Shown here: piece by piece, positions 32,945 through 43,738 of the stretch | How the letters are laid out: the number at the start of each line of letters is the position of its first letter | Numbering within the stretch: the first letter of the stretch is position 1 | Origin: Cochliopodium minus | Lineage: Eukaryota; Discosea; Himatismenida; Cochliopodiidae | Reading direction: 5' to 3' | Assembly: GCA_024220525.1 (NCBI GenBank) | Contig: JAMYWO010000011.1 | Coordinates: 110,973 to 154,791 of the forward strand | Length of the DNA: 43,819 nt | The notes under the pieces: model-generated | What the model was told of the DNA's origin: nothing | Seen by the model: only the letters and a program-made list of their open reading frames with translations | The model's database searches: none | Position numbers and translations under genes: made by a program

Positions 32945-35275
32945 CTTTCTTAACATTCCACATATGAACCAATTTAGCGATAGAGATGTTGGGAAGGAAG
33001 GAGGAGTAAGAGGTGGAAGCGTTGGGGTAGGTGTAGATGTCTTTTGCTCTTTCTATAGCTATGTCCAAATTTCCAAAAAAAGAATTTACAAAACACAAGT
33101 CCAACATACATACGTACTCATCCTCTCCTAACAAAAAAAAAAAAATTTAAATAAATAATTAATCAAAATAATTTAATAAAATGTAAAGAAAAAATTTTGA
33201 TTATAAAATAATATGTGAATATTTATTTTAAATTTTAATGGAAATCTATTTTTAAAAAAAAAAAAAATCTGAAATAATAAATTAATACAGTAAAAATTAA
33301 ATGAAATAAAATTTAAAAAATCAGCAAACAAAAAAAATATTAAAATCAAAAATATTTAAAATTCAATTAAAAAAAATTTTTAAGTAAAAAAAAATGAAAC
33401 AATTTTTTATACCTACAAAAGGGGCATTCATCAAAGCATCTTTTAAGGTTCTGAGAGCGGAACGGTTCCCAGTAAGAACGAGAGGACCGTAAATGACCGC
33501 GTAAGCGTCCAAGGAAGCTTTGGGGTTGTATCCTACCACCATTCTCCCTCTTGATATCATCATCTCCATGTGTGTTCTAAAATTATTTTCGAAACTTGCC
33601 TCTAATTTTGTTGCTTCAATGTAACCTACAAAAAAAAAATTTATTTTTTAAATTTTTATGAATTATTTTTAAAAATAAATTATTTTTTTTTATTTTAAAA
33701 ATTTTTTTTTGTAGATTTCAAAAATTGTTTAAATTTAATTTTATTTTTTATTTATTTTTTTACAGATTTCTAAAGTAGTTACATTTTTTTCAATTTTTAT
33801 TTTTATTTTTATTTTATTTTAATTATTGTATGCTTTAATATTTATTTTATTTAAATTTATTTCCTATTTTTATTTTTATTTTTTTATATTTATTTCATTT
33901 TTTGAATATTGTTTGTTTTTTTGTGTTTTTATTTACCAGGATGATTTGGCTCAACTGTCAAAAAATATTTTTCGAGAATTTTTTTGGAGATGTCATCTTC
34001 TCCCATTATTTTGTATATTCTGGCTTTGATTAAAAGTGCTGTTCCGTCCAAAACCTTGTCTTCGCTAGCAAAACCAACAGATAAATTAAGAATCTAGATA
34101 ATAAAAAATAAAAATAAAAATAACTTTTAAAATAAAAAATCAAAAGTAAATTAATAAATAAAATAAAAAGTAAAAATCAAAAATCAAAAATTTTTAAAAA
34201 TAAAAAATAAAATAAAAATCAAAAATTTGAAAAAATAAAAAAGAATAATATTAAACAAAACAAAAAAAAAAATTAATAAATATAGCCTTTTCGAAAAAAA
34301 AAGTTGTTTAATTATATATTCTCTCTTTTGCTTATTCCTTTTTGGAAACAATAAATATAGCCTTAAAATATGATAAAAATGAAATGAAAAAATTTGAAAA
34401 ATAAATAAAAATAAAAAATGAAAACAAAAACATGAAAATAAAATAAAAATAGAATCTTAAATAATAAGAAATAATGAAAAAAGAAAGAAAATATTTATTT
34501 ATTTACTTTGTCACTTTCTTCTAAAGACTCTTGATATCTTCCCTGCTTTAAAAGAAAAAAAGCACGATCCTTAACGATGCTTTTCTTCTTTTCTCTCAAT
34601 ATCCATCTGTCCAAAGACTGTGTGGCCAATTCGTACCCTTCGTCCCACTTCTTTTCTACTTTAGTTGTGAAGATCAAATCATCGTACTCTTCTCCTTTTT
34701 TGTTCTTGTAAAATATGTAGCCTATGTATCCAAAAAATCCTCCAAAAACAGCTCCTCCTATTTTTTTTAGAAAGATAAAAAAAAATTTTAAAATAAAAAA
34801 AATTTCAGGGAAAATATAAGAAAAATTTTGAATATAACAAAAGAGATTTTAGTTATTCAATTAACAAAAGATTTTAAAATTTATTTCAAATAAATTTATA
34901 TGCTCATTAATTCTTGAAAGTGTTTAAGTCTTATTTCTTTGTTATTGTATCTTTATTTTATTGATTTATCTATTTTCTTATTGTGATGTTTTATATTTTG
35001 GATATATTAAGTAGTTAACCATATATTTTTAAAAGAAGAATATATTAAGAATATGAGATTCATAATTGATTAAAAGCAAGGTATTTCACAGGTATAAAGT
35101 TTTTACCTATTGTCCATCCAATCCATTTATGATTTTTCACTTTTGCAGGAGGAGTTTCATTGACAATATTAGCTGCAGTTGATTCAATAGTTTGAGAATA
35201 TGAATGTTTGTTGAAGAAATTGTTGTATTTGGTTGTGTTTTTGAAATATTTTCTATACAATTTAGTGATCTTCAT
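32945..35275 (-). CDS. TPR-containing, possibly mitochondrial membrane protein, 5' part
   Basis: Exons 35275-35107, 34757-34507, 34093-33937, 33625-33413 and 33127-32945 join in phase. The N-terminus MKITKLYRKYFKNTTKYNN is basic and free of acidic residues, like a mitochondrial presequence. It is followed by one membrane segment, WIGWTIGGAVFGGFFGYIGYIFY. The rest is helical pairs of TPR type, for example KKWDEGYELATQSLDRWI, DRAFFLLKQGRYQESLEESD and DGTALLIKARIYKIMGEDD. The layout suggests a soluble helical-repeat domain anchored to an organelle membrane. The last exon ends at phase 1 and runs into the repeat at 32796-32875. The required phase-1 continuation is found at 43698-42896, giving 500 aa in total. 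Exact partner proteins are unknown. Confidence 0.8.
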
Positions 35276-35429
35276 TTTTTCTTTTATTAAAATTTTTATT
35301 TTCAAAAGATTTAAAAAAATATAGAAGAATAGGATGACAAGTGGAACCAATGCTCTTCTTCCAAATCGGACAAACAAAGTGTTTTTTATAATTTTTTTTT
35401 TTAATTTAAATAATAAACAAATAATAGAT

Positions 35430-38400
35430 TTATTTTTTCTCTTCTTTAACTTCATCCTTCTTTGCCTCCTCTTGCTTAACTTCTTCTTTGGTATCTTGCT
35501 CGACTTGATCTTGTTGTGCTTCTTCCTTTATTTCATCTTGCTTGTTCTCCTCGGTAGCTTGTTGAGATTCAGAGAGGATTTCTTCTTCAGACTTGGCAAG
35601 GAGTTGTTCATCATCGAGTTCTATACTCTTTTGAAAATCACCCAATTCAGGAACAACTTTTAATCTTTCGCGTTCCTTCTTCAAATCAGTCTTAGTCTTT
35701 TCAACCTTTGGGAAAAACTCATACATGTCACGAGCTTGATAAACCTTGGATTTACCCTTCAACATAAAGTTCAAGAAATCGTTTTTGACGATAGGAAAGT
35801 CCCAATCGAATTTGTTAAGTTTAGTAGAAGAAGAGCCGTCTTTAGATTTCAACGTCTGATACTCATCGACCTTCAAATCTTGGTTCTCGTAGATCTGTTC
35901 GATGGAACTAAGTACATCAGAACTCTTTCCAGCACTGAAAGAGTAATCTTCTCTCTCTTGGGCAGATTGGAGGATCTCTCTAAACTGCTCTTGAATCATC
36001 TGGTCTAACTCGTAGGTGCTTGGAATATTTACAGAGGGGTTAGGATTCTTTTGGTAGATGGAAAGTTCTTTGATTTCTAAATCACCTACGGTAAATTGAG
36101 ACTTAACAGTGTTCTCGTCGTTCTCTGCCAAGATTTGGATGACATCTGATTCGTTGATTTGTGCCTCAATGGACTCAGGGTTTCCGGATGACAAAATTTT
36201 GAGGAGATTGTTTCTTTGGAACAAAGTTTCAGGAAAATCCAAAACCTTTCCGATAAGTTTCCACTCGGATTCATTTTCATCAGCGACGAAATCTTGGTTA
36301 GTGATCAAGTAAGAGTCATCATCAGCATCCAACAAAGCAGGGACCAATTTTTCCACAATAGGAGTAGGTACATCATAAATGAGAATCAAGTCATTGTTCT
36401 TGAAAGAAGCAGGTGTCCAATCAAAAAACATCTTGGAATTTTTGAATCGAAGTCTGTCAGAAAGAGAGTTTGTGAAAGTGGTTGTTTTCAAGTCGAAATA
36501 CTTTTGGGTGTAATCCAAACTGATCTTCTCCTTCGGCAAAACTTGTACCATTGTCTTTGGCTTTTTACGCAAGACAGTGAAAGCTCTCTTCAAGGTTTTA
36601 GGAGTGGGTTGACGAAAAGGGCCACCCTTTGGTTTTTTGGCGACCATGAAGAACAAGCTGGAGGCAGTCAACAAAGCAGTTCCTGCAACGACTTGATTGA
36701 ATAAATTTGTAACGTCAGAATGCTTCTTTCTTTCAATCTCTATCAAAGTGGGCAACTTGAAAGAATGAAGAACATTCTCATCTCCTTCAGAAGAAATGTT
36801 AGTATTCTGTTGAGAAACTTTGACTGAAGTAGGGTTTGATTGAGAGTTTTTAAAGTTCAAGTTGGTATAGGAAGTAGTGCTAGGTGTGGTCATGTGAAAG
36901 TTGGATCTAAGGTTGTACATAAATCTGATCCAAGAATCGGGCCAGATGTTTTTGTTGGCTCTCTTCTTGAACTCGGGCATCAAAAGCTGTACCTTGTTAC
37001 CAGCAATACCCATGTGTCCCATTCTCTTCTGAGTTATATCGAGAGCACCTTCGAAAAGACCTTTGTAAAAGGTGTAATCTCTGAAATCTTCTACGATGAC
37101 AGGAAGTTGAATGGGTCTGTACTTGTTTGTCTTGAAAGATCTTTTATCTTTGGTTCTGATCAGTTGGATTGCTTCGTAATCTCCATAGGGCATGTAAATC
37201 TGATTGATGATCTTATCGTGTTTGTACACCGCATTCATCTCTTCCAACGCCATAGGATTAGGATCGATCACTCCAGATTTCTTCAAATTGGAGATAAGAT
37301 TCCACTCTATCATCGCCACATTGGTTTTATCCAACAATTCTTTTGCATAGGAATCGTCAGATGGAGATTTAAAATCGACATAATTCGATAACAAGTCATG
37401 TTGTGTAAATTTTCTTCCTGATTTATTCTTGGATAAAGTAAATTCCACCATTTTGGTTCTATCTGTCATGTAATGATGCCATGCATCCTTATTTCCCTTG
37501 AAATGTTCTAACAAAGCATATCTGGTGATATCTGTGTCATTTATCTTCCATCCATAGAAGGGATTGGGATGATTAGGCTCCCCAGATATCCTGGCTTCTT
37601 CATCCCATTCAATAGGAGGATCTTCTCTTTCTCCAGCACTATCCTCTTCTTTGGTTCTTTTATAATTACGGATATATTGTCTTGGATCGATTTGTTTTCC
37701 AACTTTTCCTTTATTATTAAAATAATATAGATTTTGAATAATGATTGATTCAATCTATTTGTTTCAAAATCATTTTGTTTGAATATTCTCAAATTAATTT
37801 TTAACGATTTTAGATATAAAATATTTTTCTTATCAAGTTGGTGAGATGAATTGCAAGATTGATACCGTTCAAAAATTAAATATGATGCTATCTTTATTTT
37901 TTTATTTTTTACCATAAAGATTATTTAATCTCTTCTGTTCCAATTCCTTATCATCCAAAATTCCCAATCTCCTCAATCTCTCATCAACATCATTATCATC
38001 AATATTCGAATATTTGTGGTTCTCTTCTCTAGCTTTCTGAGCTCTCTTGTAATCCACCTTTTGATTGAATCGATCAGATGGCAAATATACCTCACCATCA
38101 TCTCCTTTTTTTGGTTTTAAACTTATTATAGTTATTTCTTCTTCCTTTTTTTCATCCTCTTCTTTCACTTTGTCATCATTGTCGTCATCATCATCGTCAT
38201 CTTCTTCACCTTCCTCTTCCTCATCATCATATTCGCTCTGTGCTTCATTTTCTGGGACTGGTTCTATTTTGGAGAGTGATGGTCCTCTTTCACGCAGATA
38301 TTCTTCTATCCCAACTGCCTCATCTTCATCAAGATCTTCCTCATTTGTTCTTTCATCCAATTCTTCCTCTTTATAATAGAAATATATAAGAAATGCAATA

Positions 38401-38750
38401 AAAATAAAATATAATCCTTGAATAAAGACATCAATTTTTGGGATTTTATGATGATATATTTTTAAAGTATAGGGATGGGAAAATTTAATTTTTTTCTTAC
38501 GATCCAATATAGAAAAAACATCCCCATCATCTTCTCCTCCTTCATCATCTTCATCTACATCAAAATATCTTTTTGCGTGTAGATATTGCCCCGAAAAAGC
38601 CAAAAATGGAACAGAAAATAAAACTACATAACCTATTTTTTTTGCTTTATCACTATTTGAAAGGAAAGATTGATATATGGATCTATTTGGATTAGAGAAA
38701 ATATTCTTGTTCAAAATCTTTTTGTTGAGGATATTTTTTAATTTGAACAT
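35430..38750 (-). CDS. Large unrecognised membrane protein with acidic disordered regions
   Basis: Two exons, 38750-37913 and 37708-35430, join in phase to 1,038 aa (1,010 if 38500-38417 is removed as an intron). The N-terminus MFKLKNILNKKILNKNIFS is basic and could target mitochondria. Hydrophobic segments occur at GYVVLFSVPFLAFSGQYL, LYFIFIAFLIYFYY and VVAGTALLTASSLFFMVA. Between the first and the main domain is a long Asp/Glu run (DDEEEEGEEDDDDDDDNDD). The central region contains IVEDFRDYTFYKGLFEGALD and NIWPDSWIRFMYNLRSNF, and the tail is Glu/Lys/Gln-rich. I do not recognise the family. Exon 2 uses more C and G than the introns and neighbouring genes and has no introns for 2.3 kb, which suggests a strongly expressed, conserved gene. 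Confidence 0.8.
38417..38500 (-). other. Possible in-frame, stop-free 84-base intron
   Basis: The segment begins GTAAGA and ends TTCAAG on the minus strand, as well-formed as the other introns here. It is a multiple of three and has no stop, so it can be read as exon or intron. Removing it joins DVFSILDR directly to the membrane helix LYFIFIAFLIYF. Confidence 0.5.
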
Positions 38751-38868
38751 TTTTCTTTCTCAATTTTTTTTTTTAATAATTTTTTGTTTCATCCTTCTAT
38801 GTCTCGAAAAAGAATAATACATAAACTATGAGATTTAAAAGAAATTTTATCTTAAAATAGTTTTTTTT

Positions 38869-41157
38869 TCATTTTTTGAAAGTAGTGAAATGGTTGGAGA
38901 TAGCTTTGTAAATGATCAACTGTTTACTTTCTTCCAATTCCCCAATGGACTTGTAAACAACTTCATTTGACAAGATGCTTTGGATACATTTTTCTCTGGA
39001 GACAGTGTCATTTTCTTCAATCTATTAATTTTGAAGAAAAAATAAGTTTAAAATTAATATGAATGTTTTTATAAAAAAATAATTTTACAGATTTAAACAA
39101 TAAAGAAATACTTTCTTTTGGATCTACTGAATTCATCTTACCACCTTCCAAAAAATAAAAAATTAGAAAGTTTAAAAAATGTTTTTTTTTCAGTAATTTT
39201 ACCCATAATGAGTTCTAGCTTTGTCTCTTTTAGAACGAATGTTGGCTTAGACTGATTTAAAGAAGTCCCATTTCCTAATTGTCCATTCTTATTGTAGCCA
39301 AATCTTTAATTAAAATTAATAAAAATAAATATGAAAAAAAATTAAATAAAATTTGAAAATACCCAAACAAACTTCCATCTACTTTGGTGAAAAAACTATG
39401 ATTCATGCCACAAGCGATTGTTCTTATTTCTTTGTCGTTTAAAATTAAAGAAGGAACATTTTTGTCAGTCAAATCATCCAAACCTTTTTTTTTTTGTTAT
39501 TAAAAAAATTAAAGATCAAAATTGATTAATAATAAATTTTAAATTTTTTTTTGTATTTACCAAGTTGTCCATTACTATTCGACCCAAAAGACATCAAATC
39601 GCCATTGTTTTTGAGAATGAGAGAATGATCAAATCCTGTTGCGATTAATCTCACATCTTTGGTGACTAATTGTGGTTTAAATTGATCATCATTGTTTCCC
39701 AATCCTAGTTGGCCTTTGTTTAAAAATAAAATGAAAAATTATAGAAAATAATTTAATAAAAATAATTTTTTTGTTTACCAAGATTGTTGCTCTATTTTTA
39801 AATTTAAATTATTTCAAAAATTTTTTTTATAAATCGATTTTTTTTTTTTACTCCAAAAGAATAAAGTTCTCCATTATTTTTAAGATAAAAAGAATGCAAA
39901 TTCCCACATGCAACATATGAGATATCTTTATCCTGTGTTACCAAATAAGGGGTATTTTTAATGGCTTGAATAAAAAGTTTAATTTTAAAAAAACAAAATT
40001 TAAAGAAATTCTACACTTGTGCTCTTCTCCTATTCCCAGTTGTCCGCATCCATCTTTAATGTAAAAAAAATTAAAAAAGTAAATTCATTTAAAAATACTA
40101 ATATTTATTTTGTTACTATTCCCAAATGAAAACAATCTTCCATCATCTTTTTTGTGATAAAAAAATTTAAAATAAGAAATCAATGGATTTTTTTTTTACT
40201 AGTTAAAACAAGAGTATGAATGTATCCTGTGATTTAGAAAAAAATTTTAAAACAAAATGAAAAAATTTAAAATTTAAAATAATAAATACCACTAGAAACC
40301 ATTTTAATATCATCTTTCATAACAAACTGGAATGTATTTTGGTTTTTATTATTTCCTATTCCCAATTGGCCATCTTCATTAAAACCAGCTAAATTTTTTT
40401 AAAAATAAAAAATATAAATTTAAAACCAAAAAAAATGTTTTTTTTACTTGCCAATAATGAACCATCCGTTTTTAAAATAAAAGTAGAGTCATATCCACAA
40501 TACACTGACTTTAAATCTTTCAAAACTTGTTTTTTTGGAATTTTTCTGCTTGTAAAATCTCCTAGTCCTAAAAATAGGTTCGTTTAAAAATAAGGATTGA
40601 TTTACTTTTTTTAAAAATAGAATACCCAACTGTCCTGCTTTGTTACTTTATTGAATTTAAAAATTCAAAAACTAAGCTTTAAAAGAAAAATTCTGTTTTT
40701 ACTTTCCACAACAGAATAAGTGATTGTCTGATTTTCAATTAGAAAGGTTAAATATTTTCTAATTTAATTTTTTTTAAATTTGGATTTACTCGAAATTATC
40801 GCAATGTGAGATTCTCCTATTGCCACATCTTTCAAATCAGCGATTCTAGTAACAAATTTAGGCTTTAAAAAAAAATTAGTTGAGTGGGGATGTAATTATT
40901 CCAATTTTATTGCTCAATATTTATTTAAACTCTTTTTTATTGTAAATATTATATTTTATACCTTTAATATATTCGATTCCTCCATTGCTAATTGACCCTC
41001 TATTATTATTATAAATTTTTATTCGTTGTTTGAGAAAAATATAAATATTTTAATTTTCTTTTCTCACACCTTGATTCAATCCAAATCCAAATAATTGAAA
41101 ATTATTCAAGAATGCAATAGAAAAATTGGCTTGGCTTGATACTGCTTTGAATGCCAT
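38869..41157 (-). CDS. RCC1-repeat (beta-propeller) protein
   Basis: The gene starts at 41157 with MAFKAVSSQANFSIAFLNNF and is broken by about 15 very small introns, so most exons encode a fraction of one repeat. RCC1 repeat cores are plain: GFGLNQEGQLAME, GFNEDGQLGIGNN, CGQLGIGEEHK, GQLGLGNNDDQFKPQLV, FGSNSNGQLG and GYNKNGQLGNGTS. Between them lie the companion strands, such as IATGFDHSLILKNNGDL and IACGMNHSFFTKVDGSLFG. About seven blades would form a propeller. The final roughly 70 residues (IEENDTVSREKCIQSILSN to NHFTTFKK) are helical and lie outside the propeller. RCC1-like propellers serve as GTPase exchange factors or scaffolds. Nothing here proves Ran exchange. Individual splice edges are uncertain. 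Confidence 0.83.
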
Positions 41158-41453
41158 CTCTTAAATTTTTTTTTTATTTATTTTAATATCCTTTTGATTG
41201 TTCAATCTAATTTGCTTTTCATTTTAAATGATATGTTTTGATTTTTTAAACCTCTCCATATTCAAATATATAATTTTTATGAAAAAGAAAGTATAAATAT
41301 TTAACAAAACCTTATAGATTAATACATATGAAGGGATATTATTTTTCTTATTTGAATTTTCAAAATTTTTATTTTAACCCTAAGAGAAAAAGTTACTTCA
41401 ATTTCGCTTCATTTATATTTCATTTCTCTTTTTTGTTAGATAAAATAATTGAT
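41158..41453. other. Intergenic end of block 3, upstream of the RCC1 gene
   Basis: The A/T-rich region contains one plus-strand open frame from 41328 (MKGYYFSYLNFQNFYF...) that is open to the block edge at 41453. If block 2 follows, it continues into EIMKLNPFYFIDPIEMKLVS and stops at 10665, 62 codons in total. It shows no domain and is probably chance, but the open join fits the proposed block order. Confidence 0.35.
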
Positions 41454-41533
41454 NTTATTTTTTTATTTTTTTATTTTTTTATTTTTTTATTTTTTTATTT
41501 TTATTTTTTTATTTTTTTATTTTTTTATTTTTA
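41454..41533. repeat. Single N and ATTTTTTT tandem repeat: probable block junction 3
   Basis: An N at 41454 is followed by about nine units of an 8-base A plus seven T repeat, ending at the 3' boundary of an intron. The repeat belongs to the intron of the minus-strand partial gene at 41455-41965. Like the other junctions it lies where assembly would be difficult. Confidence 0.7.
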
Positions 41534-41965
41534 CAGACAAAGGATAAATATCAGCAATGAGTTGTTTGTTCATTTCTCTTGCATTGGCCATGAAGTAGCC
41601 CAGTTTTTTCCCTTCGAAAAAATTCTTGGAAGAAACTTTGTATCTATTGAAAGGTTTCGTCCAATTCACTCCTTCCATTTCACCGAATGATTGTCCTAAA
41701 AAAATAAAAAATAAAAATAAAAATAAAAATAATTCAAAAAAATAATAAAAATAAAATAAAAAATAATAAAAATAAAATAAAAAATAATGAACAAAAATTT
41801 AAATAAAAAATAAAATGATAAAAAATAATTTTACCAGGATGATGTGTTCTTACTTGATAAAAGTTTTAGTTTTATTTTTTAAATAAAAACATGATACCAG
41901 TTGGGGAAGTCTTGAGGTTGAAAAGATTGGATGTTAATTTTAATTTCTTTTCTTAAATTTTCCAT
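41455..41965 (-). CDS. Unrecognised protein, 5' part only (cut at block edge)
   Basis: A probable start at 41965 gives MENLRKEIKINIQSFQPQDF. A clear internal exon, 41695-41535, codes GQSFGEMEGVNWTKPFNRY, then KVSSKNFFEGKKLGYFMA and NAREMNKQLIADIYPLS. A small middle exon near 41833-41850 codes VRTHHPG. With the splice sites I can see, exon 1 and exon 2 differ by one base in phase, so the first junction or a base is wrong. I do not recognise the family. The gene would continue to the left of the block, beyond the sequence supplied. Confidence 0.5.
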
Positions 41966-42316
41966 TTTCTTACTGGTGAATGTGCCCAGATGGAGGGATA
42001 ATAGTATGAAAAATATTTATTGTTCCATTTATACATAGCATCCCATTCTATAACAGGATGATCCTATTATTTTGGAAAATGAATTTATTCAATTCTATTT
42101 GAAATCATTTCTATTGTATAGGGTTTATAAATACTATAATAATTTGTATTGGATTGTAATTTTAATATTTTAATATTTTAATATTTTAATATTGAAATCA
42201 TTGAATGGATAGATGTGATTAGATCTTTTGAATAGAATTTATCAATATCCAAAATAATCACACTGTGTATATTTCACTGTGTATATTTATATATAAAAAA
42301 ATAAAAATTTTTTTTT
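41966..42316. other. Intergenic with short tandem repeats
   Basis: No gene is seen. About four units of TTTTAATAT lie at 42160-42195, and a direct repeat of CACTGTGTATATTT occurs twice near 42258-42288. Confidence 0.5.
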
Positions 42317-42580
42317 TCAAACTTTGATCAAGAAGGGCTTCTGTTTGACTATCAAATCTTGCAAAAAATTGGGATCTTTGGGATCATAGATGATTTCAGG
42401 GATTGCTTTTGATCTGGGAAAGGAGAATTCCTCCTCAGAATATCTCAACTTCTCTATTTCGTTAAGATTATTGAGGGAGGGCATATCTGTCATCCCTGAG
42501 CCAGATAAATCTTCAGAAAATTGATAATAATACAATCCAAATGCAATCGCTATAAACAAAATAAGCAGGGATTTGTACAT
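42317..42580 (-). CDS. Small membrane-anchored hypothetical protein
   Basis: This is a single-exon 87-aa frame. The first 20 residues (MYKSLLILFIAIAFGLYYYQ) form a signal peptide or membrane anchor. A polar stretch follows (SEDLSGSGMTDMPSLNNLNE), then a region ending IIYDPKDPNFLQDLIVKQKPFLIKV. No family is recognised. It has its own A-rich leader and a plausible codon pattern but no second line of support. It could be the start of a longer spliced protein, though it ends in a normal stop. Confidence 0.55.
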   Translation of the reverse strand: MYKSLLILFIAIAFGLYYYQFSEDLSGSGMTDMPSLNNLNEIEKLRYSEEEFSFPRSKAIPEIIYDPKDPNFLQDLIVKQKPFLIKV

Positions 42581-42895
42581 TTTTATTTATTTCAATTTTT
42601 TATTATTTATTTTAATTTTGTCAAACATTTTGAAAAAGGTTTAAAAAATCTTTGTAAACTAACTTGAATGAAAGTTAGGTTATAACTTTTTTAATTCATT
42701 AAATTGTATGACTGTTTTAACAATTTTTTTAAGTTTGTTTGCAAAAACAAAGTTTTAAATTTATGTGGGAAATATGAAAGAAAAAGTAACATTAGCTGTT
42801 GACTTTTAGTTTCTAAGAATCAAATTAAAAAATTTAAAAAAAAATGTAAAACTTTATTTAATTTTAATTTTTTTAATTTTTTTAAAGAAAATTTT
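42581..42895. other. Intergenic, no gene seen
   Basis: The stretch lies between the small membrane protein start and the TPR stop. It is A/T-rich, has no supported reading frame, and probably holds the promoter of the small gene and the TPR 3' UTR. Confidence 0.45.
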
Positions 42896-43698
42896 TTAAT
42901 TTGTTTTGTGTTGATTCAAAATATTGACAATTTTGTTTTTATGACGATCATTGGTGATATACTCAGAAATAGCCTTCTGCCAAAAAGAAAGAGCCTCCTG
43001 AGAACGACCCAAATCCTCCAAAACGAGTCCATAAAGGATGAAAATGGATTGCAAGTCGGTCATGTCACGTTCGTCGCGAGACATCCTCAAAAAGTTCTCT
43101 ATTTCTTTTTCGCAAGAAGAAAGAACGAATTTGTCGTTTCCTTGGACGTAATCGATGAAAATGGGGACATGGTCTATTGGTTCTCTTATTCTAAACAAGT
43201 TTCCTTTTAAAAAGAAATTTTTCAAAAAAATCATTTTTTATTTTGAATTTTAAAATTATTTTTTAATTTATTTAGAATTTAAATTTTTATTTATTTATTT
43301 TTAAATTTATTTTTAAAATTATTTTTAAATTTATTTTATTTTATCAACTTTAATTTTTGTTTTATTTTAAATTTATTACTTAATTTTATTAATTTATTTT
43401 GAGATAATTTAACTTAATTTATTTGTTTTATAAATTTTTATTTTAAATATTTGTTTCTTTCCTAAAATTGTTTTACCTTCAACAGCATCTCCCTTTTCAC
43501 CAATCCAAGAAGAAAGGAAAGATTTAGTGAGTTTGTGCATTTCAATCAAGCGGGGAGATTTTTTCTGCTCAGGAATATTGTCAACAGCGTCGCAAAGTTG
43601 TTTGCAAATACCAAAATTGTGTTCCAAAAGACTGATTTCCAATAAATTTTCGATGGAAACAATATCCCCACCATTAATTTTCAATCTTTTGATAGAAT
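42896..43698 (-). CDS. TPR protein, 3' part (continues the gene at 32945-35275)
   Basis: Exons 43698-43477 and 43203-42896 code DSIKRLKINGGDIVSIENLL through WIGEKGDAVEG and on to a TAA after ILNQHKTN. The helices are TPR-like: ENLLEISLLEHNFGICKQLC, SIFILYGLVLEDLGRSQEAL and FWQKAISEYITNDRH. There is no start codon, and the first exon opens in phase 1 behind a normal TTTTTAG acceptor. Phase 1 is just what the last exon of the 32945-35275 part leaves, and both flanks carry the same 9-base repeat. Joined, all seven exons total 1,503 bases, a 500-aa protein with a proper stop. Confidence 0.85.
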
Positions 43699-43738
43699 CT
43701 AAAAACAAATGAAAAATTTTGTTTTTTATATTTTTTAT

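Noticed and set aside
32481-33131. Plus-strand open frame crossing the N at 32795
   Set aside because: It is antisense to cyclase and TPR exons, passes through the simple repeat, and has no domain; it exists only because the repeat is stop-free in that frame.
36216-37391. Two plus-strand frames of 162 and 183 codons
   Set aside because: They lie antisense to a continuous 2.3-kb exon, and their composition is that of a shadow frame.
38065-38376. Ser-rich plus-strand frame
   Set aside because: It is the mirror of the Asp/Glu-coding run of the minus-strand membrane protein.
38869-41157. Ran-specific exchange factor RCC1 itself
   Set aside because: Propeller repeats are clear, but the chromatin-binding N-terminal tail is absent and a C-terminal helical extension is present, so only the family is assigned.
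41328-41690. Plus-strand open frame crossing the N at 41454
   Set aside because: It reads through a T-rich repeat and the antisense of a coding exon; it is an artefact of the block join.
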